A stretch of 64,000 nt of DNA, from positions 565,501 through 629,500 of the forward strand of contig JAJFZO010000658.1 of the NCBI GenBank assembly GCA_021397835.1. Direction: 5' to 3'. A program made the position numbers and the translations under genes. This stretch comes from Moringa oleifera. Taxonomy: Eukaryota; Streptophyta; Magnoliopsida; Brassicales; Moringaceae. Positions within the stretch are counted from its first letter, which is position 1. Each line of letters starts with the position of its first letter. Shown here piece by piece: positions 50,296 to 63,597 of the stretch. The notes under the pieces were generated by a model. The model worked only from the letters and a program-made list of their open reading frames with translations, did no database searches and had not been told where the DNA came from.

Positions 50296-52776
50296 CGCGG
50301 AAGATGGCGGAAAACTCAAAACCCTGACTGTAAATCCCCGAGAAGGAATAAGACTCCAATCAAAATCGAAGGCAACTCAACAGAGCAAGTAAGAAACTGG
50401 AAACCCTAATAAGAAATCTCCAAAGCAAAAATCAGCCAAGAACGCGAACCCTAGAACTGAAACCTGAAGCAATAACTTCGTGCACGAAACTGATAAAGAA
50501 AAAACCCCAAATTGATAATAACAACGGAGGACACAAGCTCAACCGGCCCAACAGTTGAAACCCTAACCAGACGGATACAGTGGCTGCAGATGCAAAGCAG
50601 TGACGGGAAGTAACAGATCGGCGGAGACTGGAAGGTGGCTATCAGATTGGGAGGGAAGATGAGGAAAATTAGGAGAGCGCCACAGAGAGCTGGTGATAAA
50701 TGTGGAACAGCATGTGATGTCGAAGAGGAGCGGAAAAGAGGTTATTCGGGGGCCTTTTCCCTCTTTTGCTACGGGAAGTGAAAAACATGAGACTGGATGA
50801 AGACTTGGGGACGATTTAGAAATTTAGGACAAGATTGCCCTTTGGACTTCAGTTATATTACTGTGTTCTCTTGGTAATGTAATCATGGTCCAGTGATTAA
50901 GTTACTTGCAATGTCCAATTAAAACGCGCCGCGTTTGCTGGATGGGGTCAAAATGTTCTAGTGATTTCGAGCCCACGTGAGACTGGTAGGTCAATCAATC
51001 GGATGGAAGATATTATTCTTTAATCAAAATTTTCTGCAAAATTAATTGTTTAAAACATGTTGATAGCCAATAAGCAGATAACTCTTTTATCAGGTAAATC
51101 ATAATCAACTGATTGATTATACCTAACCTAGCTGCGATGGATCTAAGCCACCAGCTTTTAGTAACTGCTGCTGAGAGACCAGGGACTTCCAGTGAGATTG
51201 AGCGTAGAGTACAAAAACCCAGAGAACTGAGCAAGTGAGACAAGCCCCATGCGCCTTGTCGTGGTCAACAAGATAAGATTTTTTTTTTTTTTTTTTTGGA
51301 GAGCGAACCAATTGAGAAAAAAAAAACAGAGAAAGTAAAATAATGGAATCTAGTGAAAGGTCTCTTCAAAAACTTGTTCATGCCATTGTTACACTGTTGT
51401 TAAGAATTTTGTCAATAATCATATTTTTTTTAATATTTGTATATATAAATGTAAGGTCAATAAATTTTCATTTCCTTGCTTGATTACTTGTAATAATATT
51501 AAGAGTTCAGTTCAGTTGTCTTTTTCTTTATTTATTTACAGAGACAAAGAAGTAAAGAATAATTAAGGTTTGATAGGTAATAATTTGACACCTACTATTG
51601 TAAATGATACTCAAGCAAGGTTAAAAAAAATAAAGCATTTTAGGTAAGAATACTTTTTTAGTAATTAAATGAAAAAATATATAATTAGATATTTAAATTA
51701 TATTTATTATATGACGCATGATTATAACAAAATAATTTTTATTCAAGAAGAGGAAATTGAGATAGCTTTATCCTCTATATATATATATATATTTATATTT
51801 ATTTATTTATTTTATCCATTTGAATAGATAAAATGAATAGTGAATAAGATATATTTTTTAATTTAATTATTGATTAATAATTTTGTTTTGTATTAATATA
51901 AATATATATTAAAATTTTAAAAAATGCATGTTCATTAATGAAATAAAATGCAATTCAAACATGCAATGAACATTAAATTGTAAAACTTTTACTCTAATTT
52001 TTGAGTTATTTCAAATAAAAAATTATTTTAAATTATTCTAATTGCAAACATTAATATTATTAATTAAATATTTATAATCATAGTTACTGCTCATAATTAT
52101 AATTTTTATATTCTAATCATATTTTAAGTAAAAAATAATGAAAGTATAATAAAAAATAAAATAAAATAATCATTATGTTTATCAATTAAATATTTTATAG
52201 TCTAACTATCAATTTATTTTATTATTTTTAATATCAAAACATTTTAAATAAATTATAATTAATTTTAACTTTAGATGTCATAATATTAATATAATATTAA
52301 TTTAATCATTTCTTATCAAAACAAGCAAACTTTATTTTGCATACAGTCAAATCTTTCAATACTGTAGACGAAAATACAAAATCAATAAAATGACAAAATA
52401 GTCTGGTATTAAGCCATGTTTACTTTTGGTTTTGGACCAATGATTTCGCTATTATGTTGACGTGTCCGTGATGTAATATCCACATTTATGCAAAATCTTA
52501 TGGGCCAAAGAGTAATTGGACTTAATCCGGGTGACTGACGTGGCGTGAGGGGAGCGTTCACTGGGCGAGGCGGGTAAAAGACCAACCGGAGAGAAGCCCA
52601 AAGGAGGAGGGAGATATTTGCAGGGACGGACGTAGACATGAGTAAAACTCATGGCGCAACGTTTCAGGCGTACTCTCTCACGCAACTCTCACGCGCTCCC
52701 TTCTCTTTATATACGCTTCTCTGGTTTTTTGAATTGTTCAAGTCAATTCTCAGTTAGTAGCTTCTTTCTCCTCTTG
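50296..52776. promoter_or_regulatory. Divergent promoter region between the HIZ2-like and PAP14-like genes
   Basis: The two genes are transcribed away from each other across this region. The left 500 bp holds the HIZ2-like leader, with telo-box-like motifs at 50401-50409 and 50558-50566 and a site II element (GGCCCA) at 50545-50550. The middle (51400-52320) is very AT-rich and featureless. The right part holds a bZIP/ABRE-like TGACGTGGC at 52536-52544, a TATA box (TTTATATA) at about 52707-52714, and the PAP14 leader, which ends at a GT donor at 52777. Confidence 0.6.
50545..50566 (-). promoter_or_regulatory. Site II / telo-box module ahead of the HIZ2-like gene
   Basis: On the plus strand GGCCCA (site II, TGGGCC read on the minus strand) is followed eight bases later by AAACCCTAA (telo-box). 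The module sits about 250-270 bp before the start codon. Site II elements bind TCP factors, and telo-boxes cooperate with them in plant genes active in dividing cells. Use here is inferred. Confidence 0.55.
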
Positions 52777-53290
52777 GTAAGTCCGTTGTGTTTAACTTTA
52801 TCAAACAATTAAGGTCCTGTTTTTATCGTTTGGGAGATGAGAAAGTTCGTACTGCTCTTTAGCTGACTCAACTTCAAGAAATTTCCTTGCTTCTGTTGAA
52901 TTCATCATATGCTGTCATCATTTTATCTATAACCAAAATTTGCTTAAAAATTGAAATCACACCAGTGGAAGCGCTGGCTTGATATTTAATTTTGGAGGAA
53001 TAGAAAAAATTCAAGCTATGGATCATTTGGCCGATGAGTTCAGGAATTAAAGTAAAATTGGAGCTGTGATCTTGTTGTACCGGTTGGATACAACAGCCTA
53101 TAGGTGCAGCTAAATGATGCATGATGTTGTATATAATTGACGCGAAAACTTAAAAGAAATGAAGTCCAAGTACTTTCTAAATGATGGATCACGCAATTTA
53201 GTATGATTTTCTTTTCTCTTTTCCAGTTCATGGCGTTATGAAGATCCCTGATGTAGCTAAATGATTGTACAGTTTTCTTATTTTGTACAG
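52777..53290 (+). other. Probable 5' UTR intron of the PAP14-like gene
   Basis: A strong donor (GTAAGT) at 52777 follows a pyrimidine-rich leader that begins downstream of the TATA box. A TGTACAG acceptor at 53284-53290 lies 18 bases before the ATG. Several short ATG-started frames lie between, so removing this segment would give a clean short leader. This is inferred from splice signals only. Confidence 0.55.
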
Positions 53291-53308
53291 AGCTTGGAGC
53301 TTTAATTG

Positions 53309-56300
53309 ATGGCCCTATCTGGGATTGGCTTGAGTCCCAGCTTGGAGAGCCTTGACGTGAGGTATTCTGGTGGAAATTTTTCTACAAGACTGGTTGGAGC
53401 TAATTTGACACAATTCTTTGGTAGGAGGTCCCAATATTCAATTCATAGACAGTGTCTGAGGGTGAAGTGTTCATCATGGAGAAAAACCTTCTCTCCAGTG
53501 GAATTAGAAGAAGACAGTCGATCTGCTTTATCCGTTTCTGTAGAAGACGAATCAGCACATGTTCAAAGGTTCAAGATGTCTGATTTTAAGATTCTTCATG
53601 ACGTGAGTGTTGGCCTTGGGGGGAGGGTATGAGGAACTTTTCTCTTTGTTTGTCTTTCCTATTTGGCTGTAATGTATGAGGATGAGTACATAAATTACTG
53701 TTTGACTGGCTTCGCCATCATTGCAGGCTGATGAGGTAGTTTTTGAAGCCATTGTCCAGGATCCAAATAGGTTAGTTTTGTTTGATTTTACAATGACATG
53801 TTATTAGGGAATATAATATGAGTTTGAACTTAACACATAGCATTTTAGTGTTGCAGTCCCTTGCATAACACAAGAGTAGTGCTTCGGCAACTTACTAGTG
53901 CTCAAGCTCAACGTAGAGGGAGACGAGCAATAGAGGTTTTTGGATTCTTTACATTGTTAATATTTTTAGTTGAAATTTCCATATTGTCTAATTCCTTGTT
54001 AAAAATTGGAACATTTCGTAGGTATTGAAGAAGCTAGCTCGTCGTAGACTTATGTATCATTCTTATTCAATGCAAGTTCATGGTTTTGTCTCTTCACATG
54101 CAAGCAGCGGCTGTGACTCACTTACCCTAGTCCACGGGGTATGTTGTGGGTTCATTTAGTCTCATTTGCCGATGCATCCATGTTGCATATCTCATCATCA
54201 TGCCCATAGTTTTTTTTGGCTTGAGCTAGTCTCTCATACAATTATAAAGTATATCCCATATATTCTATTTTAAATCAAGATTCATAATGTTCATTGTGCT
54301 TGTTACTTTATGGAGAGTCCTCCCAAGCGAGATTTGGCCAATTACTGGACAAGTCTTTTTTTTTTTTTTTTTTTTGTTTTGGGGCACTTGTTTCAGAAGA
54401 AGGGTATTCTGCTAGTCTTTTCTTTCTTACATTTGCACTCATATCATTCACCTATTTTGACTAACTAGGTTTTTAAGAATTTAACAAAAAGAATATATCT
54501 AATAATTTTTTTCTTTAAATTTTGACAGTATCATGGTAGCTTTTCTTTAAGACACTGGCTTCAACAGTCAGATTGGCTTCCAACCTTAGAAGCTACTCTT
54601 GCACTGGATGAGGAATCTGTTAGAAGGGTTGGAGATGACACAATTGGAGGCCCTGCAGTTTCTCGGCAATTAAGGCTGATCCGAATATTGATGAGGGATC
54701 TCTTGATTGGGGTATGTCTTGTTTCTTGGTCAGAAATGCATGGTATGTTTCAGTCCAGTAGAGTTGATAATCTTTCATTGTTTATCTACCTCAGGTAAAT
54801 TATTTGCACAGCCATGGACTTGCCCACACTGAATTGAGGTTGGAGAACGTCCATATAAGCCCGGTGGATAGACATATTAAAGTTAGTTCCCAGGTTTCCT
54901 GTATGATATAATTGAGAAGTGGAATTTACCTCTGTCATTGCACTTAGGTGACTTGTTGAACATCTAGGTACCTGCAGAAGTTCTTCAGGAAGAAAGCTGT
55001 TTTACTTGTCTATTTCTGCACTTGGTAAAACTATGTTAATTGCAGAAGTCAGTGGAGATAATTGGATGGTTTATGTGGAATGTGGTCTGTGTTTCTCTGC
55101 ATTCACAAGGGGTGAGGGAAGACTATTGGTTGGTGGTAGCATGTAACAATTTCAATAATTTATAGTGATGATATAGGCCTTAAATAAAGCACTTGTTGCG
55201 GAGAAATATACCTGGTTGCAGCAAGAAGTGCTTGAAAATGATAATCAATTGGAATAACATATGAGATAAAGCGATATGGATTGCCAGGGATGAGTGGAAG
55301 CCTGGCTTCTGTCCATAATTTTAAATAATTCAGTTTCTTTCCCCATTATTGATGCTTCTATCGCTATAACTTCTAAGCTTTGCCACATTAGGTAGGGATA
55401 CTGGGAAATGCGTCGGACTTTTATGAGGATGGTCCAAAAGGTAGCACAGTGGACAGCAACATGGACAGGCGACAAATGATGATTGCATTTGACATGAGGT
55501 GTGGTGTGAGGAAAATGAATAAAGATCTTGAATTTGCTTTTTACCATTGTCTGCAGATCATGAACTTATTCTATTTGTTATGCATTCCCAAGATGTGTTG
55601 GATTCATGATGGCAAAAATGGTGTTGCAAGAACTTATGGATCCTGTAATCTTCACTAAGTTCAAGTCATTTCTTACAAAGGTATGAGATAGGAATACTAA
55701 TCTTTCAATCTGTATTGAATTTTTTCAGCATAGAATCCATTAACTACCTAAATTGTGGAAACATCTGTTACATGCATGAAGGTAGCACAACATCTGTTAG
55801 TGCTAGTAATGTAATGAAACTCTGCTAGTTGTATAATGACGATGAAATATGTTAACAAGAATGACTATGTTTGCTACATAAGTTTCGCTGAATGAATACT
55901 ATAATTATATAGACACATGATAACATAGCATTCATGTTGTGTCTAATCTTCTTTTTGCCACTTAGCACAAATTTGAGATTTCATTTTAATGTACCATCAA
56001 AACATCATGAAAGGATTGTTGAAATTTCTGGAAATTGATGATAAGATTTGCATATGCAATTATTTGGAAATTCTAATGAAATGAATGTCATTTCGGGTTA
56101 AGCCACATTTTCCTAATGTATGTGTCATTTCAGGGAATTGATCCCTCGTGCTTACGTGAATTCCTCTTGAAAATCCTCAGTAGGAATTCCCCATCTGGAA
56201 ATAGTGGACTGCTAGTAAGTATTTGTGCTACTGCAAGCTCATGTGGCTGTGGGTGTGTTTGGGAGGAAGGTGGGGTGTTAAATAATTTGGTGCTCTTATC

Positions 56301-58026
56301 TTCTCAGTTCAGAGATTTTTTAATCTAATTTCTTGTTGCAGATACTTGATAGGAATTGGGGTGCAGGTTGGAACCTTTTATCCTTATTGCTTGCTACAGA
56401 ACATGCTAAAAGAATAAGGTATGCTATGGATATATTTAAGGCAAAATTTCTGTGTGTTAAATTGAAACACAACTACAAGACTCATACAGGTCTGTGAATG
56501 CACATTGAACTGAAAGCTATGATAAACTTTATACATACTGAAAGTTGGGAACTGAATCTGCATATATGTGAACACAAAATGGAAATTGACTCTCAATGGA
56601 ATCTGGATTCATGAATGGGATGTGAAAACCCATGCATGCATGCACAATTACAAATTTCAGGAGTAAAAACTTTATACTATGCACATTTGTGAAAAGTGTA
56701 ATACTGATATTTATTCATGCCCACTCTTTTTGGATTTGATCCAGTTGTTTGGATGCCCTTAGACACCCATTTCTGTGTGGGCCAAGATGGCGGGTGGTTC
56801 CATCTGTGGATATCATCAGATGGGGTCTTGGATCAACTGCAGTGAGGATTACAGAAGAGTACATCTATACGCAGGCACAGGTAGACCATTTGCACTTGAT
56901 GAATATAACATGTCTGTTCATGTCTTTCTTGACATTGATTTCCTTGGAGTTTGTTCTGTGTAATGTTTGAAATGAATTTGATAAACTGTCCAATTAAACT
57001 ATGCAAATGGGTGCATGGCAATGTGCCAACGTCTCTTCAATGGTGAACACAAATAGTTTACTTAAAATTTAACATGACATTAACATAAAAGATAGTGTAT
57101 AGAACACTTCTTTTCTGGTGAATTTCAATATGTTTTTATTCTATCAAAATCTTTGCTTTTGAGACCATTCAATATCTACGAGTATGTACAAGGTTGACAG
57201 CATAGAAGTGAGAGTTGACTAGCAACTTTTTTCTTCATTCCAGCGTGGCAGGCTTGCCCACTTGATTGAATTAATGGAGATGCTGAATCCGCATTCAAAG
57301 TCAAAGGTAAATTATTAATGCGTATTTTCTAATGATTCATAACGTGATGTGATACTTGTTCTCTTCCTTTCCATGATGCAGAGCTGGGTAGAGCTACTGC
57401 CAGGAAAATGGCGTCTCTTATACTCTACTGGCAGACATGTAGGGTTGACCCTGCGGCAGCCTCCTCTTTGTGTTCTAATAGGTGATTTATGCCTAACAAT
57501 ATTGAGAGCACCAAAGGTAAAGACCAGCTTTTCTCTCAGATCAGATATTGGTTTTACTGTTATGATGGGGCAGGATTGGCCTCTTGATAAGTCTGGAACA
57601 ACTGGGAAATTGCAAATTAGCTCTCTGTTGAGATTAACAGCTGGGAAAAGGTTGTATCTTAAGCAAGAAAGGACTATGGGAAGGTTCTCCTTGAGTGGAG
57701 CAAATCCTGAGGATTCTTTAATTCAGAAACTATCAAGCAGGAAATGGAGGAAAGTAGTCCCCATTAAAGAGTTTCCTTCAAGCCTTCCAGTGGCTAAGCT
57801 TGTTTCAGGTGACATTGAGGTGACAATGCATCTCAGTGACCCATTAAATCGAAATCTTGATGCTGCAAGAAATGCAGTTCAAGAGGTTAGGACACAAGTC
57901 CCACCAGAGATGTTTGATTTGTCAAAGCTTGTCTGTGGAACATATGTTGACCCAAGGCTGCTAGTCCTACGAGGGGTGAATGGTTCAGCCCTCCTATTTA
58001 CAAGATGCGTGGACGAAAATTGTTGA
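53309..58026 (+). CDS. PAP14: Chloroplast pseudokinase-fibrillin fusion, plastid-lipid-associated protein 14 type
   Basis: Thirteen exons were found: 53309-53626, 53727-53770, 53857-53935, 54022-54138, 54529-54711, 54795-54881, 55392-55498, 55593-55680, 56134-56214, 56342-56418, 56745-56880, 57244-57306 and 57382-58026. All introns are GT-AG and the product is 674 aa, close to the roughly 670 aa I recall for Arabidopsis PAP14/ORG1 (At5g53450). Residues 1 to about 55 are Ser/Arg-rich with few acids, as in a transit peptide. Residues about 90-430 resemble a protein kinase fold. The catalytic HRDLKxxN is HTELRLEN (258-265), the beta-3 Lys position appears to be Arg in VVLRQL, and no DFG is seen after it, so it is probably a pseudokinase. 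Residues about 440-674 are a PAP/fibrillin domain, with LLPGKWRLLYST at 465-476. Fibrillins coat plastoglobules and thylakoid lipid. OBP3/salicylate responsiveness is reported for ORG1 and is not shown here. Confidence 0.93.
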
Positions 58027-58784
58027 TAGCAGTTGTTATTAAGGTTGGTTTTCTTGGGCCTATTCAATTGTATGATCTTGCCATCAATGGGTCCTTTCTG
58101 TACAACACAATTGATTGACAGAACGAAGTTAACCTTCATGTGAATATCAATACAATTGGTGCAAGGGTATGCACAGAGAATAACCTGATGAATCTGCCCC
58201 CAAATTGACTGTCATCTGAAAGTGAGTCAAGGCTTGCATAACAGAATTAAAGAAACGCAATCTGTTGCAGTCCTTGGCTATACAACTTGTGCCTCTCAGT
58301 GGGTGTTTTTAAGGTGCCTTGATGAGGGTGACTGTTGGTGTTTTAATGCCACTTTCAGCATTGGTCATCCATCATTCCCAACTACATGTAAGAGATGCAA
58401 GAAGTGCCACAAGGGAAGACAGTATTAGCAAAAAGTGGTAGCACACAAAAGTCACAAAATTCTCTTAATGTTACTTTCATTAAAAAAAAAAAAGACAAAT
58501 TAAATTGCAGTTCTTGCTTGGCAGCAATTTCCCAGCCTGAATTTGAAAAGGGTACTTATGAAAAATTTCCTGCAGGTACAGAGTTCACTTACAACATAAG
58601 TCGTCATTAATAACAAAGAAATCTGCTCTTTTGATCCTAATTCAAACAATTTGCTCCCAACATTTACAAAGGATCCTAGACATCAAAATTTTGATGCTTT
58701 CTCACAAATATAAGTCCATCCAATTGTTCATCTTCAGTACTCAATTTATCCATCCATAAAACTTGTCGCCCAATGCCACCTCTC
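58027..58784. other. Tail-to-tail 3' UTR region between PAP14-like and SF3a60 genes
   Basis: The two stop codons face each other across 758 bp. This must hold both 3' UTRs and the terminators. Short frames at 58222-58428 and 58395-58610 have no motif and no matching neighbours. No separate gene is supported. Confidence 0.6.
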
Positions 58785-61700
58785 CTAAATCAATCCCTGG
58801 CGCTGCAAATCAGTATATGTCTTCTTGTTGTAGATGTTACCTTCTTGGTCTTCGTATTCTTCTTCAAGATCTGGGCGCCACTTGTTGAGTCCTTGCCGTT
58901 CTTGTATCCTTTTCCACAATTCTTTCGCTTCCTGCAAAATAGCATGTTTAAAATCTTCTGTGAATATCAAGAAAAATTAGTATAGTGAATAGTTTCATCT
59001 GATGTCTTTTATTTAATAATATCGAGCATATGCATCCAAGAATCAATTTGATCTAAATTTTTATTTTTGTTAGAGGCTAGTGGACTTAAGCCTGTCTTTT
59101 ATCTCAAGTGAAGTTCAATATTACACTGGTTGTGAAATCCTCAACGATAGGAAAAGAAGATTTTAATCATAGCAATAAAGTATAACATTGATATAAAAGG
59201 TCTAAAATAGCATACCTCAATAGATGTGATCTCATTGAAGTTTTTAGTATTTGGAATACCAAGGCAACGCATTCCATGCTGGTGACGCCATTCCTTGAAA
59301 TGCCGTTCAAAAGCCCTACGGCCCCAGTAACTGTAGTTTCCACATATCTCACACTTGAACTCCTGAAATTGGGAATTTTCATCTTGTGAGCTATAAAGAG
59401 CCCCCACCACTGAAGGGAAACTAGAAAGTAATATTCTATAATTAAGAAGAGAAATTACCTGACCAAGACCATGAAGCTTGTATAGCCAGTATGGTATAGG
59501 CTTACCATCCCAACCCATCGGCAACTTAAGAGGATTGTAAATCTGTTGCTCATCATCGTCACTTTCGGTATCAACCTGAGTCTCTTCCTGCAAGAAGTTG
59601 AAAAGTTCAAGCAGTGTTTATAATCAGAAAGAGCAGCAAGAGGGATTTCTTTCCCTCTTTTTTTGGGGAAGTGGGAGTAGCAATCCACTATGCTTGAGAA
59701 TTCGATTTTACCAAAAATTGTATATTTAACTTTTGGCATGTTTTAGAAGCAAGCAAAAACATAATTAAGAAGCATAACACCAGACCCTGATTGAGTGTAG
59801 ATGTATACAGAGTTGATATTCACAAATTAACAATCCCCACAATGACCACAACACAAACTCAACCACGAGGTAATAAAACATCCAGGAGAGAAGATCCAAT
59901 TTTTCTTTCGTTTTTGCTTTCATCATATGAAAAACAACAAAAAAGAAAAAGGAATATAAAAGAATGTATAATGCTTGCTGTCTCTAGAATGCCAGTCCAA
60001 TTAAAGGGAAGTCAACAAGGTGAAAATGCAGAACATGTTATCAAGAACTTCTTGGTGATATTGGCAACTTGGAGATTCCAATCAATTTGGTCAATGAAAC
60101 TAGGTCTCTCCACAAATGAATTAAAGTTAATTTAAATTGGAGTTAGCAGGAACCATAATCATACCTCTTCACGCTCTGCTTCCATTTCCTCATATGTTAA
60201 TGCCTGTTTCTTTTCAATATTTTGTTTTGTTCGTATAATTGTCTGCAAGGTCACAATAACATTAAACATTCATCAGTACATTACCAGGGTTATTCATTCC
60301 CAATGTTAAAAGCAGGATGTGGACACAAAACAAGAGGTCCATTCCAGTCTAAACCATCTCAATGAAGAAACCATGACTAACTAAACAAGCAAGTAAAATT
60401 TGCTAACCTCATCTAGTAGATCACAAAGTTTCTTCATCTTGGCCTCCATCAGAGCAATTTCTTTTGTGTTGTTAGCTTCTTGTGAAGTCACTGCAACACC
60501 ATTTTGTTCAGGTGCCCGTGAATTTTTGGCAAAATGTTTCTTATCCAGCTTTTCTAAAGGTGTGTGCTGCAAAATGAATTAGAACCTTGAATGCAAAGGA
60601 CAACTTAAATTCATAACGTATTGCTCCAGGGCAGTACTTATAATCAATATCTAGGAAAAATAACTGCCTTCAATCAACACCAGCAATGCTGGCAGGACCA
60701 TATTTGCAATAAACACCATCAAGACAGAGACATATCATAATCTAAGACTAAAAAATTCCACATTAAACAAAGGACTTCTAAAGCCCCTTAGGTAAGTTAT
60801 AAGCAAGCCCACAATCTAAAACAATCATCTTACTGGAGGATAACTGATCATCGATCCCCGTCTCATAAGTTTCTTGACTCACCTTTGTAAAGAAAAGCCT
60901 CTCAGCACGCTGCTGAAGAGTACCACCAGTCTTCAATCCTAATGCAGCCAAGGCCTACAAGGCATAGATACAGTAGATAGTAAAAAAAAAGGGAAACCTA
61001 AATGACAAGGCTTCACAAAATTATATTAAGCAGTAAGAACATATGACAAGGTTTATGCAACAAAGACAGAGCTGGAGATGATTAACTGATCCTGAGGATC
61101 ACCATACCTCCTTCAGCTTTTCAGGACCAACTTCCATCAGCTCTTCAACTGTGCTGTAGTAATCAAGATCAATTACAGTATGCTGAGGTTGAACATCCCC
61201 ATTTTCTTGTCCATGATTCTCCCAATCTTGTACATTGCCATTCACCCACTGCTCCTCAAACTCAGCCACAACCTGCCACAAGACCATTGCACATTATTAA
61301 AAAGTGCAAGTTCCTGCACATTCCACAAATGTAAACTTCACACACTGTAGTTCGTGAAAACATAAGACTAATCTAATAATTGTGCTCATAAACATTAAAT
61401 CTTCCAAAGACAAATATCCACAAAGTGATCTCAACAACAATCAGAAAGTAATTTGTACTCTGCGTAATTATGACTCACTGCCCTCTTACCACGACAATTA
61501 GACCAAAACGTATCCAGCTATATGTATTAGAATTTGGTAGAGCTCAACAAAGTGGCAAACAAATTCCATGTTCTGTATACTAGAGGAAGTCAAAAGTGCT
61601 AACCCCTGCAAATCACTTATCTCTATAATAACTCGTCACGAAGCAGGCTACGTGTTATATGCAACATAATAATTCAGGTTATAAACATCAAAATAAGTGC

Positions 61701-62418
61701 AACAAAAGTTGAATCATATTAAATGAACCTTTGAGAATATTCTGTCAAGATCTTGCAATGGCTCGGTGCGCTGAAAAAAATATATCAAATACTCCAGTAG
61801 GCTTTCTATATACTCCCTATACTGCCTGCAATTTAAAGTACATACAATGCTGTGAATACTTTGCAGAAACAGGAAACTGATGCAGGTTAATAGGATGCAA
61901 AATTACCAAATCGGAGTAAGGATAATTATTTTTTATATGTTCCTAATTAAAACAACAAATAAGAAATAAGAAATCAGAGAAAGGTTTACCTTGTTAGCTT
62001 TAACTTGCGAGGGATCTTTTGGGGTTGTGAAAAGAAATCAAGGTACGCAGAGTATTCAATTGGTTCTCCAAACTTAGAATTGATGTATTGGTTATACAAT
62101 TCATGCATGTCTAGGTATCGCCCCAAGGCTTCCTGAAAATGAAACCAGATACTTTAAACGTTAAGAAGTACCACAGGGAGCCGAGAGTACCACGTAAGAA
62201 CTCAAGGCAATCATGCCATAAATTGCTTTTAGTGTAGTGAAAGCCATCGTATCACCACCACAATTCTTATCAGCACCACATCTTTGGCAATTGAATTTCA
62301 AGGAGAAATTGGAAACTGAAATAACACAACTCTAGTGAACATTTTTAAGTGAACTTAAGGATTTTATACGTTAACTTCTCTGTTTTTTCTTTTTTTGTTT
62401 GCCCACAGTGGGCATGGC

Positions 62419-62464
<46 letters not shown>

Positions 62465-63597
62465 TAAAGATGGTGCCAAACAGATACCTCTCCACTGAAC
62501 TCAATGACTGGTTCTTCCTTAAGTATTGCCTCATATTCCTCAGTAGCATCAACAACACGTGCAGCTGGATGCTTTCTGTGGTACTCACGAATCTGCACAT
62601 GCAGTAATTTTATGTTAAACATCTGAAAGTAGAGCAATTCTCATGAAGTATAAATAGTTGATAGAGACAGCACCAGAGGGGCTGAGTTGAAAAACTTGTC
62701 ATACATACATTTAGAAAACTGTTTAGCAAGTAAGGAAGCAATTCGGTACCCTAATTTCACCTTTCTCTATTAAGGCTCATATGTTACTTTACTCCCATCA
62801 ACAGATAAAACAAAACAGAAATTCTACACTGTTGATAAAGTCCACCAACGAGTGATTTCATCTTCAGATTCTGAGGATAGACAACCCCTACACATCATAC
62901 TTCTTCAAACTAATTTCGACAACTATTTCACAAACTCAATCACAAGTTTCATATCTTGTGTATATGTAGAGAAGTATGACAAAAAGGACAAAGATTCTTC
63001 TCCATGTCAACCACTTTTATAGCTATGCACTGCTTAGACAAACTTATATGGAAAGAATAAACAAACCACAAGCATGCATAATTCATGCTCAATGCAATTA
63101 CTCACACAAAGATACTCACATCACCCTTGACAATACTAAACTCATAGGTACTCTTTGTTTTGTCTTCTTTGGAAGAAAATGCCCCTCGAAAGCTCAGTAT
63201 GAAAACAATTCAACACATACATAGCTGGTATGATATATACTCTACCCAATTAAAAGATTGAGCAATGTCACTTCTCTAGCGGAAAAAGTTCCAGGCTCTC
63301 CCAATCTCAAAACAAAAGAACAAATCTTTTATGACATATCTAAACAAAAACCTCAGAACTAAAAACAAGTGCAAGCATTGCTCAATAGAAATTCCCTTAG
63401 AAAGGACATTTCAGTTTCAGCAATAATGAAACCGTTAAAAAAGGAAAAAGGAAAAGAAAGAGGAAGAAAAAATGTCCACCTACCTCTTTCAATCTATCAT
63501 AAAATGCACTAAACACATTTGTTCCTGTTGCAGTTTGGCCACCAAGAGCTGCAATCTCATCCTTTCTTGCATTATCTTTATCTTCATAGATCTCAAT
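58785..63597 (-). CDS. ATO: Splicing factor SF3a60 (SF3A3 / ATROPOS), N-terminus beyond the right edge
   Basis: Eleven minus-strand exons are visible: 63597-63484, 62592-62488, 62132-61990, 61825-61729, 61272-61108, 60954-60883, 60566-60408, 60242-60165, 59587-59459, 59362-59216 and 58931-58785. They join in frame with GT-AG introns and give 451 residues. The first visible exon opens at an acceptor, so roughly the first 50 residues lie outside. The SF3a60/Prp9 region includes [20 protein letters not shown] and [19 protein letters not shown]. Near the C-terminus [23 protein letters not shown] is followed by a C2H2 matrin-type finger ([19 protein letters not shown]...H). It ends [10 protein letters not shown]3a60 is a core subunit of the U2 snRNP SF3a complex, acting in branch-site recognition. 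Arabidopsis ATROPOS (At5g06160) is needed for gametic cell fate. This gene is not the expected Arabidopsis neighbour of PAP14. Confidence 0.95.
62421..62464. repeat. GA microsatellite in an SF3a60 intron
   Basis: An almost pure GA run of about 40 bases lies 24 bases downstream (in gene orientation) of the exon 62592-62488. It reads as CT on the coding strand. A pyrimidine run this close to a donor may bind PTB-type splicing factors, but no functional claim is made. Confidence 0.85.

Noticed and set aside
58222..58610. Possible small gene between the PAP14-like and SF3a60 genes
   Set aside because: Short frames (68 and 71 residues) have no motif and lie where both 3' UTRs must be.
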